A stretch of DNA of 64,000 bases from Priestia megaterium (lineage in GTDB: Bacteria > Bacillota > Bacilli > Bacillales > Bacillaceae_H), in NCBI RefSeq assembly GCF_009497655.1, contig NZ_CP023317.1, forward strand, positions 3,563,501 to 3,627,500, given 5' to 3'. Within the stretch, counting starts at the first letter, position 1. Each line of letters starts with the position of its first letter. Made by a program: the position numbers and the translations under genes. Shown here one piece after another: positions 8,936 through 17,345 of the stretch. The notes below the pieces were generated by a model, which saw only the letters and a program-made list of their open reading frames with translations, had not been told where the DNA came from and made no database searches.

Positions 8936-9520
8936 ATGAAAATGAAACAACGACTATCAAAAGCGGCTGCTGCTGCGACGATTACAGGAATTGCTGCGTT
9001 TGGATTTGCTCCTGTCGCTCAGCTTGATACACCAGCACATGCAGCTACATCTCAAGAAACAAGCAGTCAAAGTCAAACAGCTGTAAAGAACATTAACGAA
9101 ATTTATAACGCCGCAGTAAAAGGTGAAGTACCACGATTAACAGCAGACTTTAAAATTGGCAAAACCCTGCGTCAAGACGTTCGCGATCAGTTCGGTCCGC
9201 CGCCTGAAGGTTCATCAAATAGCTTTGACTACTATCATGCGGAAATGGGCCATCCTGGGTATGCATTCGGCTATGACCAAAATAACGTCATCAATGAAAT
9301 TCGCTATTTTGGTACGAATGTAGAGCGTCAAACAAACTTAGGGTCCATCACGCAAGCTAACTTAAAGAAAGAATTAGGTCAGCCAAACTTTACAGGTAAA
9401 GTAAAAGGTGATGGTACGACTCAAACGAGATACACGTATCATGCCGGCGCCTATGACCTTGAATTTATTTTTGATGATAGCAAAACATTAAATCACGTAA
9501 ATTTAGTTGCGAAACCTTAG
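8936..9520 (+). CDS. Secreted YjgB-like protein (DUF4309)
   Basis: A 194-residue exported protein. A long signal peptide (basic start, hydrophobic core, cleavage likely after AHA at about residue 36) is followed by a Gln/Ser-rich linker and a DUF4309 domain with the typical IGKTLRQDVRDQFGPP and FGYDQNNVINEIRYFG stretches. B. subtilis YjgB has the same size and layout. The function is unknown. It is a single gene with its own terminator. Confidence 0.88.
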   Translation: MKMKQRLSKAAAAATITGIAAFGFAPVAQLDTPAHAATSQETSSQSQTAVKNINEIYNAAVKGEVPRLTADFKIGKTLRQDVRDQFGPPPEGSSNSFDYYHAEMGHPGYAFGYDQNNVINEIRYFGTNVERQTNLGSITQANLKKELGQPNFTGKVKGDGTTQTRYTYHAGAYDLEFIFDDSKTLNHVNLVAKP

Positions 9521-9527
9521 TTCATAG

Positions 9528-9559
9528 AAAAAGTAGCAGACAGCCTGCTACTTTTTTTC
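9528..9559. terminator. Terminator between converging yjgB-like and GNAT genes
   Basis: AAAAAGTAGCAG and CTGCTACTTTTT flank a short loop. It overlaps the 3' end of the minus-strand GNAT gene. Confidence 0.85.
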
Positions 9560-10390
9560 ATGAAATAAAACTAGTGCTGAATCAGCTACGTGTTCATACC
9601 CAATCTCCATATAAATCTTGTTAGACGTAGGGTTTGTCATGTCCGTGTATAGACTTGTTGTTTGAAAACCGCTGTCTAGCATAAGCTGAGAAAGCGTGGA
9701 CACACAGCTTGAGGCATAGCCTTTTTTACGTTCTTCCCGCGGCGTGTATACAAAGTTAATTGTAATGTTATGAGTCGTTGGACGCGTAGCATTGGCAATC
9801 GACACATACTTCCCGTTCACTTCCCATAAAAATAACCGTTCTGCTTCAATAAAAGCTTCGCCTGTTTTGACAGCTTGTTCTTTTGACACAGGCTCTCCAA
9901 CAATACCCATAAACTCCCAAATCCATTCTGTCACGAGCGGAAGGTGCTCCAACCTTGCTTTTACCAGCACTCCGTCCGCGTCCACAGCTTTTTTTACTTT
10001 GTCTAATCGGTAAATGCGCTGATCCATTTTCAAAGAAGCTTCTTGATTTTTTAGCGTTGCTAGTTTTTGAGAAAGATATAAAGCCGTTTGCCTTTCTCCA
10101 ACTAAGCCCGGTACGGCGGTTTCTTGTAACAGCTCTGCCGCTTCGCTTAGTTCACACTCCGTTAGTTTCTGTATTTGAGACAGGATGATTTGCTTAGGAT
10201 GCGTTTGCAGTAACACAAGCGCAGCACGACTGTCTTTTAAAATAACACCCATGAAATTTGGTTTGCTGCTTTCATTTAAGCTGTGTAAAATGCCAAGCGC
10301 TAAGTTATGAAGAACTTCATTCTTCGATAAAAGCGGTTCTACTTGGTTTTTAAATTCCTGCACTTCTCTATATCTATGTAACTGGATCAT
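9548..10390 (-). CDS. GNAT family N-acetyltransferase
   Basis: A 280-residue protein with a C-terminal GNAT fold. INFVYTPREERKKGYASSCVSTLSQLML (about residues 210-237) contains the acetyl-CoA binding motif, here ERKKGYAS in place of the commoner RGxGxA. The N-terminal half is a variable domain seen in a larger GNAT subgroup. The start overlaps the stop of the cyclase gene by 4 bp (ATGA), so the two are translationally coupled. The acceptor substrate is unknown. Confidence 0.85.
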   Translation of the reverse strand: MIQLHRYREVQEFKNQVEPLLSKNEVLHNLALGILHSLNESSKPNFMGVILKDSRAALVLLQTHPKQIILSQIQKLTECELSEAAELLQETAVPGLVGERQTALYLSQKLATLKNQEASLKMDQRIYRLDKVKKAVDADGVLVKARLEHLPLVTEWIWEFMGIVGEPVSKEQAVKTGEAFIEAERLFLWEVNGKYVSIANATRPTTHNITINFVYTPREERKKGYASSCVSTLSQLMLDSGFQTTSLYTDMTNPTSNKIYMEIGYEHVADSALVLFHEKK

Positions 10391-11052
10391 TTTCTTTCTA
10401 CCTCCGCAAATGCTCTTACGGGAAACGTTCCGGCTCCTTTTATTTTAGGAGGCACGGCGTAAAATAAAAAGGACTGCGTTAGTTGATTTAAGTGACATAA
10501 GTGTTCAGCAATTACAATGTCCGCTCCTAACAGCAGCGTATGAGCTGGTCTTGCTTTTCCTTTTGTGTCGTCAATATTCATCGAATCAATTCCTACAAGA
10601 GCGGGCTGTTGAGACACTAAATAAGCTGCCGCGCTTTCTGTTAAGTATGGATGGTTTTCTAAATAATCGTCTGTATTCCAGTAGCGATCCCATCCCGTGT
10701 GAATTAATACCGCTTTGCCTTTTACGTCTATATGGTGAAAATGAGATTCATCAATAGCCGTTAAAGTCGGGTCGATTGAAACTACTATTCCTTCCAGTCC
10801 GGCTGTTTTATCAATAGCCGTTTGAGCTAAATCCGCTCCGTTTTTATATCTGTGAAACGGCACGTCAATATACGTACCGGTATTCGTGACCATTTCAATT
10901 TTACCGATTTGAAATTCAGTCCCTGGTTCATACAGCTTTTTAGACTCTTCTCGGCTTAAATAGTCGCAAATAATCGGTGCCGGCAAGCCTTTATGCGTGA
11001 TAACTCCGTCTTCAATGACGTGGCTTAAATCAATATACGTTCTTTTTTTCAT
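10387..11052 (-). CDS. Cyclase family protein (kynurenine formamidase-like fold)
   Basis: A 221-residue protein of the cyclase/KynB superfamily. Family members use a HxGTHxDxPxH motif for metal binding; here it reads NTGTYIDVPFH, so two of the usual histidines are replaced while Asp and the last His remain. Later family sequences (VLIHTGWDRYW, GIDSMNID, GADIVIAEHLCHL) are conserved. ATG at 11052 follows AGGTGG. It is followed by the GNAT gene and preceded by the PrpF-like gene, though a terminator separates it from the latter. Substrate unknown. Confidence 0.82.
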   Translation of the reverse strand: MKKRTYIDLSHVIEDGVITHKGLPAPIICDYLSREESKKLYEPGTEFQIGKIEMVTNTGTYIDVPFHRYKNGADLAQTAIDKTAGLEGIVVSIDPTLTAIDESHFHHIDVKGKAVLIHTGWDRYWNTDDYLENHPYLTESAAAYLVSQQPALVGIDSMNIDDTKGKARPAHTLLLGADIVIAEHLCHLNQLTQSFLFYAVPPKIKGAGTFPVRAFAEVERK

Positions 11053-11097
11053 ACTACCACCTACTTTTTTCAATATTCAGTAAAAATAGTCTAACAT

Positions 11098-11131
11098 AAA
11101 AAAGCTCTTCCTAGTTTCCTAGAAAGAGTTT
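11098..11131 (-). terminator. Terminator between the PrpF-like and cyclase genes
   Basis: On the minus strand CTCTTTCTAGG and CTAGGAAGAG flank a short loop, followed by CTTTTTT. It probably separates the PrpF-like transcript from the cyclase-GNAT transcript, at least in part. Confidence 0.7.
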
Positions 11132-11145
11132 TTTTGAGAACGTTA

Positions 11146-12273
11146 TCAACTTGATAAACATACATCGTACGCGTGCTTTGTATAAACAAATCCTTCAAAA
11201 ATAAGACGGGCCGTACGCACTACTTTGATTCCATTAACCTGTCCTTCTTTTAGATCTACACTGGTTTCCATAATTCCCATTGGATGAGCAAGTCGAACCG
11301 TATCGCCTTTTAGTTGAACCATTTCTGACAGAAGCGTGCCTTTTGTATAGATAGCCGCCGTTGTACAAATTGCTCCTGTAATCGCAAGCGTTTGATGCGG
11401 TTTTTGCATCGACATCATGCGAATTAATACGTCCATTTGAGAAGCAGCTTTTTCTCTGCCAGTCCCGTCGCGGTGGTCCATCGGAGGAGCAATAATCGTC
11501 ATTTTTGGAACCGCTGGTGATAGTTTAGTTGCTTTGCCTTGAGGTGCGAGCCCCGCTTTTTCCGCTGCAATGGAGCGAATTTCTTCAAATAGCTTCAGCT
11601 GTTTGTCCGTGTATTCATGCGGAAGTTCTGTTCCTTTTAGGCCAATATCCGCTGCTTTAACAAATACAAGCGGATTTCCTACATCAACAATTGATGCTTT
11701 TACTGTTCCGATGGATGTTTGCAGAAGATCAATAGCGTTCCCGGTCGGAAGCAGTTTTCCGGTAACGGCTCCTTCTCCGTTTTCAAACGAAAGATAAATA
11801 GGTGAACCCGTACCTGGCACTCCAGGAATCATACATTCCCCTTCTGTTTTCACTTTCCCGTTTTCTACTTCTACTTCCGCTACGATTACTTTTTTAGTAT
11901 TCGTATTATAAATCCGCACTTTGGTCACCGGTTCCACAGCTTGTACAAGTCCTTGTTCAATTGCGTAAGGCCCCACTGCTGAGGAGATATTGCCGCAGTT
12001 TCCTTTAAAATCAACGAGAGATTCGCTGATGCTGACCTGCGCAAACGTGTAATCTACGTCAGCTTTCTCTAAATCTGATTTTTTAATAATCGCAATTTTA
12101 CTTGTCAGCGAATTAGCTCCGCCCAACCCGTCAATTTGACGTTGATCCGGACTTCCCATTATATCTAGCAAAAACGGTTCCCAATCCGATTTGTTCACAG
12201 GCATTTCTTCATGATTGATAAAGACCCCTTTACTCGTTCCACCTCTCATAACCGTTACAGGAATACGCGTCAT
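11146..12273 (-). CDS. PrpF family isomerase (2-methylaconitate/4-oxalomesaconate isomerase-like)
   Basis: A 375-residue protein of the PrpF/AcnD-accessory family, which isomerises unsaturated tricarboxylates by moving a double bond. The N-terminal VTVMRGGTSKGVFI and the central DFKGNCGNISSAVGPYAIEQGL are hallmark segments, the latter holding the active-site cysteine. ATG at 12273 follows AAAGGTG. It is divergent from a CcpC-like LysR regulator and near a CitMHS transporter, suggesting use of an imported tricarboxylate. The exact substrate is not readable. Confidence 0.87.
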   Translation of the reverse strand: MTRIPVTVMRGGTSKGVFINHEEMPVNKSDWEPFLLDIMGSPDQRQIDGLGGANSLTSKIAIIKKSDLEKADVDYTFAQVSISESLVDFKGNCGNISSAVGPYAIEQGLVQAVEPVTKVRIYNTNTKKVIVAEVEVENGKVKTEGECMIPGVPGTGSPIYLSFENGEGAVTGKLLPTGNAIDLLQTSIGTVKASIVDVGNPLVFVKAADIGLKGTELPHEYTDKQLKLFEEIRSIAAEKAGLAPQGKATKLSPAVPKMTIIAPPMDHRDGTGREKAASQMDVLIRMMSMQKPHQTLAITGAICTTAAIYTKGTLLSEMVQLKGDTVRLAHPMGIMETSVDLKEGQVNGIKVVRTARLIFEGFVYTKHAYDVCLSS

Positions 12274-12282
12274 CTTAATCAC

Positions 12283-12457
12283 CTTTCTCCCCTACTAACA
12301 AACGCCCAGGCGTTCATCAAACCATTTTATTTTTTTACTATTTAGAACCGGTTCATTTGCCATTTATCGTATAATAGAGGTGGTCATAAGTAAAATACAT
12401 AAAATTTATTGTCTTTTTAAAAAAATTTTTATAATCTAAATACAAGGGGGAATTGGG
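12283..12457. promoter_or_regulatory. Divergent control region between the PrpF-like and LysR genes
   Basis: It contains two short perfect inverted repeats, AACGCC-CA-GGCGTT (12301-12314) and GAACCGGTTC (12345-12354), a TATAAT (12370-12375), and AT-rich ATAA/TTAT half-sites around 12399-12433 of the kind bound by CcpC-type LysR proteins. Arrangement suggests autoregulation and control of the divergent gene; which protein binds the two GC-richer palindromes is unknown. Confidence 0.5.
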
Positions 12458-13318
12458 ATGGATCAAAAAGATTGGATATTAATTAAAACGCTTCACGAAG
12501 AAAAGAACATTACGCGAACGGCTGAAAGGCTCTACGTATCGCAGCCTTCTTTAAGCTACCGGCTTAAAAATCTTGAAGAAGAATTTGGCGTGACGCTGTT
12601 TTTTAAAACGAAAAAAGGAATTGAGTTTACATCTGAAGGTGAGCATCTTGTTCGCTATGCAGAAAACATGTGGAAGCAGCTGCAAGAAACAAAAGACAGC
12701 ATGCGTAATATGAGCGAAACCGTTACAGGCACGCTTCGCTTAGGGGTATCGAGTAACTTCGCACAGCATAAGCTTCCAAAGATTTTAAAACAGTTTTCTC
12801 TTCACTATCCAAACGTACAGTTCAGTGTCAATACAGGCTGGAGTACGCAAGTTATGAATCTATTAGACTCTTCGCGTGTGCACGTTGGTATTTTGCGAGG
12901 CAATTACCCGTGGAACGGAGAAAAATCACTGCTGACGAAAGAGCGGCTTTGCTTAATTTCAAAAAAAGAAATTGCGATTGATGACTTGCCAAGCCTGCCT
13001 TATATTAATTATAAAACGGATACGTCGCTAAAAGATCTCATTCAAGACTGGTGGCATGACAAGTTTTCAGAGCCTCCGTTTGTAGCGATGGAAGTTGACC
13101 GGCAAGAAACGGCCAAAGAAATGGTTAAAAATGATTTAGGCTTTGCGATTTTACCAGAAATTTGCCTTCACTCCAGCGACAATTTATATACATACGGACT
13201 TTCATACCGAGATGAATCACCTTTGCTTCGAAACACGTGGCTCATGTATGATCCTTCTTATTTGAATCTAGCGGTCGTAAAAGCATTTATTGACTTTTTA
13301 AAGCTAAGTGAAAAATAA
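12458..13318 (+). CDS. LysR-type regulator, CcpC-like
   Basis: A 286-residue LysR regulator. The N-terminal winged helix-turn-helix (ITRTAERLYVSQPSLSYRLKNLEEEFGVTLF, about residues 18-49) is followed by a substrate-binding domain. Segments such as NTGWSTQVMNLLDSSRVHVGILRGN and DLGFAILPEIC resemble B. subtilis CcpC, the citrate-responsive repressor of TCA-branch genes. The ribosome site is AAGGGGG. It lies between the PrpF-like gene (divergent) and the CitMHS gene. The expected coinducer is a tricarboxylate; this is inferred. Confidence 0.88.
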   Translation: MDQKDWILIKTLHEEKNITRTAERLYVSQPSLSYRLKNLEEEFGVTLFFKTKKGIEFTSEGEHLVRYAENMWKQLQETKDSMRNMSETVTGTLRLGVSSNFAQHKLPKILKQFSLHYPNVQFSVNTGWSTQVMNLLDSSRVHVGILRGNYPWNGEKSLLTKERLCLISKKEIAIDDLPSLPYINYKTDTSLKDLIQDWWHDKFSEPPFVAMEVDRQETAKEMVKNDLGFAILPEICLHSSDNLYTYGLSYRDESPLLRNTWLMYDPSYLNLAVVKAFIDFLKLSEK

Positions 13319-13335
13319 AGCAAAAGCTAAAAAGT

Positions 13336-13376
13336 TTGGGTCTTGGAAGAAACTTTCTTTTAGACCAAGCTTTTTT
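13336..13376 (+). terminator. Terminator after the CcpC-like gene
   Basis: TTGGGTCT and AGACCAAGC flank an 18-nt loop and are followed by TTTTTT. Confidence 0.7.
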
Positions 13377-13389
13377 CTGGACTGCCATT

Positions 13390-13404
13390 ATAAAAAATTT
13401 TTAT
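13390..13404. promoter_or_regulatory. CcpC-type dyad ATAA-N7-TTAT upstream of CitMHS
   Basis: The 15-bp sequence ATAAAAAATTTTTAT matches exactly the ATAA-N7-TTAT dyad reported for CcpC. It lies about 210 bp upstream of the transporter start and just after the gene for the CcpC-like regulator. The AT-rich context means chance occurrence is possible. Confidence 0.5.
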
Positions 13405-13567
13405 GAACTTTCTAAAAAAACCTATATTTCCTTTATTTTTCAAAATGTACTAACATGAAAACAAGAAACATCAGCGGGGGTAAAGAGCGGCTTTAAAAAT
13501 TCTTAATAATCAAACTACGGCTCATACATGGGGATGAGAGATGTTAGTCACGTTTTTTTACTCTAAA

Positions 13568-13581
13568 AGTAAACGCTTTCA
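13568..13581. promoter_or_regulatory. Catabolite response element (cre) upstream of CitMHS
   Basis: AGTAAACGCTTTCA matches the cre consensus TGWAARCGYTWNCW at 13 of 14 positions. It lies 34 bp before the transporter start codon, a position where CcpA would block transcription. B. subtilis citM is likewise under carbon catabolite control. Confidence 0.7.
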
Positions 13582-13614
13582 AAGAAAAGAGGGAAAATAA
13601 AGGAGGTTGTTTGA

Positions 13615-14931
13615 ATGCTAGCACTACTAGGTTTTACAATGATTATTGTCTTTACGTATCTCATTATGTCAAAAAGGATGTCTCCTATCGTAGCTTTAAT
13701 GGTTATTCCACTTCTTTTTGCGGTGATTGGAGGGTTTGGCAAAGGCGTCGGAGACATGATGCTAGAAGGGTTAAAACAAGTAGCTCCGTCAGCTGCGATG
13801 CTGCTGTTTGCCATTTTATACTTCGGCGTTATGATTGATGCCGGCCTGTTTGATCCATTAATTAAGCAGCTGTTAAAAATCGTAAAAGGCGATCCGCTCA
13901 AAATCGTGATTGGAACCGCTCTTCTATCGCTTTTAGTTGCACTAGACGGAGACGGTACAACTACTTATATGATTACGGTTTCTGCTCTTCTTCCACTGTA
14001 TAAACGTTTGAATATGAGCCCGTTAGTGTTAACGACGGTTGCGATGCTTTCTCTTAGTATTATGAGCAGCATGACGCCTTGGGGAGGCCCGGCTACTCGC
14101 GCGATTGTTGCTCTTAACCTCGATGCATCAGAGTTCTTTATTCCACTTCTTCCAACGTTAATTGGCGGAGCTTTGTGGGTGATTTTTACAGGCTATATTC
14201 TTGGAAAAAAAGAGCGCAGACGACTTGGTGCTATTGACATCGAGCAGTTTGAATTAAAAAGCTCGCTTGCTTTTGCTGAAGACGCGTCTTTAACTTCTCA
14301 AGAAGATATTACGCAGCCTAAAAAAATCTGGATTAACTTAGCCTTAACCATTGCACTTATGGTCGTATTAGTTTCTGGTATTTGGTCCGTTTCTGTTTTA
14401 TTTATGATTGGTTTTGCGCTTGCTCTTATGATTAACTATCCAAAACTTGAGGATCAAAAAGAACGTTTAATGGCTCATGCAGGCAACGCGTTAACCGTTG
14501 CAGCCCTTGTCTTTGCAGCTGGTATTTTTACAGGAATACTCTCCGGCACTAAAATGGTGGACGAAATGGCAAGCCTGTTAATTCATTTAGTTCCTGATTC
14601 ACTCGGTTCGTTTTTACCAACAATCGTTGCTTTAACAAGCATGCCGTTTACATTTGTGATGAGTAACGACGCCTATTACTTTGGTGTTTTACCAATCTTC
14701 GCTGAAACTGCTGCTTCTTACGGAATTGATCCAATGGAAATTGCGCGAGCTTCAGTACTCGGACAACCTGTTCATCTATTAAGTCCACTCGTTGCCTCTA
14801 CTTTCTTACTTGTAGGTATGGTAGGTGTTGATCTTGGTGAACATCAGCGCTTTGCATTTAAATGGGCCGTTTTAACGTCTCTTGTTCTCATTGTCCTTGC
14901 TATTGTCACAGGCGCACTTACGCTATTTTAA
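13615..14931 (+). CDS. CitMHS family citrate (metal-tricarboxylate) transporter
   Basis: A 438-residue membrane protein with about 11-12 hydrophobic segments. ALDGDGTTTYMITVSALLPLYKRL and the SNDAYYFGVLPIFAETAA region are typical of CitMHS proton symporters that import citrate complexed with divalent metals. The ribosome site is AAAGGAGG. An upstream cre and CcpC-type dyad suggest repression by glucose and induction by a tricarboxylate. With the PrpF-like enzyme nearby, the cargo may be citrate, aconitate or a related acid. Confidence 0.9.
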   Translation: MLALLGFTMIIVFTYLIMSKRMSPIVALMVIPLLFAVIGGFGKGVGDMMLEGLKQVAPSAAMLLFAILYFGVMIDAGLFDPLIKQLLKIVKGDPLKIVIGTALLSLLVALDGDGTTTYMITVSALLPLYKRLNMSPLVLTTVAMLSLSIMSSMTPWGGPATRAIVALNLDASEFFIPLLPTLIGGALWVIFTGYILGKKERRRLGAIDIEQFELKSSLAFAEDASLTSQEDITQPKKIWINLALTIALMVVLVSGIWSVSVLFMIGFALALMINYPKLEDQKERLMAHAGNALTVAALVFAAGIFTGILSGTKMVDEMASLLIHLVPDSLGSFLPTIVALTSMPFTFVMSNDAYYFGVLPIFAETAASYGIDPMEIARASVLGQPVHLLSPLVASTFLLVGMVGVDLGEHQRFAFKWAVLTSLVLIVLAIVTGALTLF

Positions 14932-14938
14932 TAGGGAA

Positions 14939-14961
14939 TAAAAGCTGCTATAGCTTTTTAT
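14939..14961 (+). terminator. Terminator after CitMHS
   Basis: AAAAGCT and AGCTTTT arms around GCTAT, followed by T-rich sequence. It is short and may be leaky toward the next small gene. Confidence 0.5.
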
Positions 14962-14998
14962 TAATAAATTCTACATGATAGGTGGAGGTACTTCTAAA

Positions 14999-15160
14999 AT
15001 GTATGTGATTACGTGTTATGTCAGAAAAGGTGAAATGAAAATGTACGAGTTTGATAGTAAAGAAGAAGCGCTTTCTCAGCTCAAAAAGCTGAAAGGCTGC
15101 AGTATTCTTTCAGAAGTTGCTTACTTTAATGATTCATCGGTTATTCCGATAGCTATTTAA
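14999..15160 (+). CDS. Small hypothetical protein
   Basis: A 53-residue soluble protein. ATG at 14999 follows GGTGGAGG at 10-nt spacing; a frame starting 24 bp earlier has no better site. It reads as an alternating strand-helix-strand fold (MYVITCYVRKG, KEEALSQLKKL, ILSEVAYF). Family not recognised. A terminator (15198-15233) follows. Confidence 0.6.
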   Translation: MYVITCYVRKGEMKMYEFDSKEEALSQLKKLKGCSILSEVAYFNDSSVIPIAI

Positions 15161-15197
15161 TTATGCACCACTCAACCCTATAGGTACAAATTTGATA

Positions 15198-15233
15198 AGC
15201 TTCCTTTCGCTCAAAAGGAAGCTTCTTTTTTAT
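15198..15233. terminator. Terminator
   Basis: AAGCTTCCTTT and AAAGGAAGCTT flank CGCTC, with a T run on the plus side. It separates the small plus-strand gene from the converging zinc-knuckle gene. Confidence 0.8.
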
Positions 15234-15264
15234 GTTCTTCTCAAGCTCCGGCCCTTTTCTCTCA

Positions 15265-15948
15265 TCAACGTTTTGTTACGTCTGGTTCGTTTTGTTTCCT
15301 TGCTTCAATCATATGAATAATTCGATTAGTATGTGGAGTTAATGCTGTACATTTTTGATAGAAGGCTCCGTCTACAACAAGCAGCTCTTCGTCCATCCCG
15401 CAAAACTTGCAGCGGAGCTCTTGTGGTCCTGCGTATGAGGTGTGATAAACACTATCGTTAAAGATGGTATAAAAAGTATTTCGTTGCTGTGCGTCGTAAA
15501 AGCCATATTCTTTATTACTGTCATCACGGTAGTTAACTCCATAGTTCCGTTCAAATTCTTCTTGAGTAAACCCATCCTGCAAAAGTTCATTTTGTACTAG
15601 TGCTCTTAAACAATCCTCTATTTCTTCGTCGTTAAATGAACAATTATGTGCGTAAACATTCAGTTCTTCAGTGCTGTTCTCTTTTACCATCACTTCACTG
15701 CCGCAAATCTTACAGGGGTGTTTAGGACGCTGTTGATCAAAGTAAGAGAGAGTTTGTACCTTTTCCACTGCTATTTCATCGCTCACCTTTTTAAATTTGA
15801 TCATCACATTTTCTGTTTGACTAACGTTTTCGTTATACAACATCACTTCATATTCATCTATATTCTTTCCGTTTTCTTTTCGACTCGAATGCTCCATTAC
15901 TTCATACGAAGAAATGGTAAAAAACTCGTTAAAATTCACCACTAGCAT
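15265..15948 (-). CDS. Hypothetical protein with two CxxC zinc-knuckle-like units
   Basis: A 227-residue soluble protein. Two similar metal-binding-like segments are visible: CKICGSE with a later Cys about 20 residues on (about residues 77-101), and CKFCGMDEELLVVDGAFYQKC (about 181-201). The spacing similarity suggests an internal duplication. ATG at 15948 follows GGAAGG. It resembles no family I can name. No operon partner is evident. Confidence 0.7.
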   Translation of the reverse strand: MLVVNFNEFFTISSYEVMEHSSRKENGKNIDEYEVMLYNENVSQTENVMIKFKKVSDEIAVEKVQTLSYFDQQRPKHPCKICGSEVMVKENSTEELNVYAHNCSFNDEEIEDCLRALVQNELLQDGFTQEEFERNYGVNYRDDSNKEYGFYDAQQRNTFYTIFNDSVYHTSYAGPQELRCKFCGMDEELLVVDGAFYQKCTALTPHTNRIIHMIEARKQNEPDVTKR

Positions 15949-16090
15949 GCATCCTTCCAAAAAATTTGCGTTCTCTATGTACCTGCTCTATACTACCATT
16001 TTTTCAAAGGCTCGCACCACTAAACGAACTTCTTTTAAATTCATGCATGTATAGCAGTTCACTATAACTCCCAAATATCCGATCAGTTCG

Positions 16091-16543
16091 CTATTTCACA
16101 TTCACATCAAATAAATAAGTTGCCTTTCCATGAGGCCATTTACCCGATACTTCGTAAAGATAGTAACCGCTCTTTGAAGACACTTCAATATGATTATCCG
16201 TTATTTTAATTTTTTCTTTTTGATTATTTTTGTTTAGTTGATAAATTGTAAGTTTTGGATTGTTTTTTAGTAGAATTGTAACTTTGGTATCTTTCTCTAG
16301 CGTGAGGTCATCAAATTCTTTAGCAACCTCTTTTGGTGAGTAAGAATCCGTTTTGGTTATGTGCGCACCATCGTCACCGTTCCATTCATATTCTCCTACT
16401 CGCATTTCATACTCTTTGTCATTAACCACAATGCTTCCTGACACTGGAACTTGTTCATCATTAGGTGTAGATACATTGACCTTTTCTTGGTTGCAACCAA
16501 CTAGTAAGAAAAAGAATAACGATGTAAGAACTACTTTATTCAT
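16091..16543 (-). CDS. Small lipoprotein
   Basis: A 150-residue protein with a short signal peptide and lipobox LLVGC (Cys about 16). The mature part is polar and beta-rich and ends with SGKWPHGKATYLFDVNVK. ATG at 16543 follows AGAGGAGGG, which favours it over a longer frame. No family was recognised; similar lipoproteins are common in Bacillus. Confidence 0.75.
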   Translation of the reverse strand: MNKVVLTSLFFFLLVGCNQEKVNVSTPNDEQVPVSGSIVVNDKEYEMRVGEYEWNGDDGAHITKTDSYSPKEVAKEFDDLTLEKDTKVTILLKNNPKLTIYQLNKNNQKEKIKITDNHIEVSSKSGYYLYEVSGKWPHGKATYLFDVNVK

Positions 16544-16743
16544 ACTTTCCCTCCTCTTAAGACTCGCTCTTCTCCTCATCTTATTTTTCATCACAAATAT
16601 ATAATACCAAAAATATCCATAAGAGAAACCATGAAAAATCGTCACAATTATGATTTACATCAATCTGTTTGGTTACAACCCCTTATGCATATTCTTTTAC
16701 TATGCGGCATACGTAACACTAACCCTTTTATAAGGAGGATTCC

Positions 16744-16986
16744 ATGAATACGTATATAATCATCAGTATTGGCGTTGCTGCCAGCGCATTTTTATTTCGT
16801 AAATATCGAAAGCAAGTCGTTGAAATATATACAATCAGTGAATTTATTCATGCTAAAAACGGCGCGGTCGCTACAGGCTTTACGTGGCTTGAAAAGTTTT
16901 TGAAAGAACCTTACGCTACCGGACCAAACTATGAAAAAACAGAGGATGACGTTAGCGAGGATGAAGATGGGGATGGCGGAGAATAA
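16744..16986 (+). CDS. Small membrane-anchored protein with acidic tail
   Basis: An 80-residue protein preceded by AAGGAGG. One N-terminal hydrophobic helix (about residues 3-18) precedes a basic RKYRKQ and a soluble part ending in a strongly acidic tail (DDVSEDEDGDGGE). Family not recognised. A structured repeat begins about 15 bp downstream and may provide its terminator. Confidence 0.65.
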   Translation: MNTYIIISIGVAASAFLFRKYRKQVVEIYTISEFIHAKNGAVATGFTWLEKFLKEPYATGPNYEKTEDDVSEDEDGDGGE

Positions 16987-16999
16987 CTAAAACAAAAAA

Positions 17000-17345
17000 A
17001 AGAGATTGTGATATAACTACATCAATCCCATCTAAAGATCAACAGATTGGATACATGAGGTGGACTGCTTATTATACCGCTGTTGATTTCCGTGCAAGGC
17101 TTCGCTTTCCGCGGGCGGCCGCTGAGCCTCCTCGTCGCTTCCGCTCCTGCGGGGTCTCACCTATTCCGCTTCTCCCGCAGGAGTCTCCGCCTTGCCCTCC
17201 AATCAACAGCTAGAAGCATCTAAATGGATGACACCTACGCTCATCCTACCAATAAAAAATCCGAACGAAGTTGATTCTCCATCAAGAATCTTCATCGTTC
17301 GGATCGCCCTTCAGTTAGAACACTTTTGTCCCAGCCTATTTCTTA
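17000..17345 (+). repeat. Structured intergenic repeat, copy 1
   Basis: First of four related elements. The core has outer inverted arms GCTGTTGATT...GCAAGGC (about 17081-17101) and GCCTTGCCCTCCAATCAACAG (about 17190-17211), inner arms CTCCTGCGGG and CCCGCAGGAG, and a GC-rich CTTTCCGCGGGCGG. A right-hand hairpin (ATCCGAACGA and TCGTTCGGAT) follows. The end reads CTTTTGTCCCAGCC and abuts the stop of the BI-1 gene. The element could be a mobile MITE-like unit or a structured RNA. Confidence 0.8.

Noticed and set aside
12345-12354. Possible LexA (SOS) box GAACCGGTTC
   Set aside because: The Bacillus LexA core is GAAC-N4-GTTC; here only two bases separate the halves.
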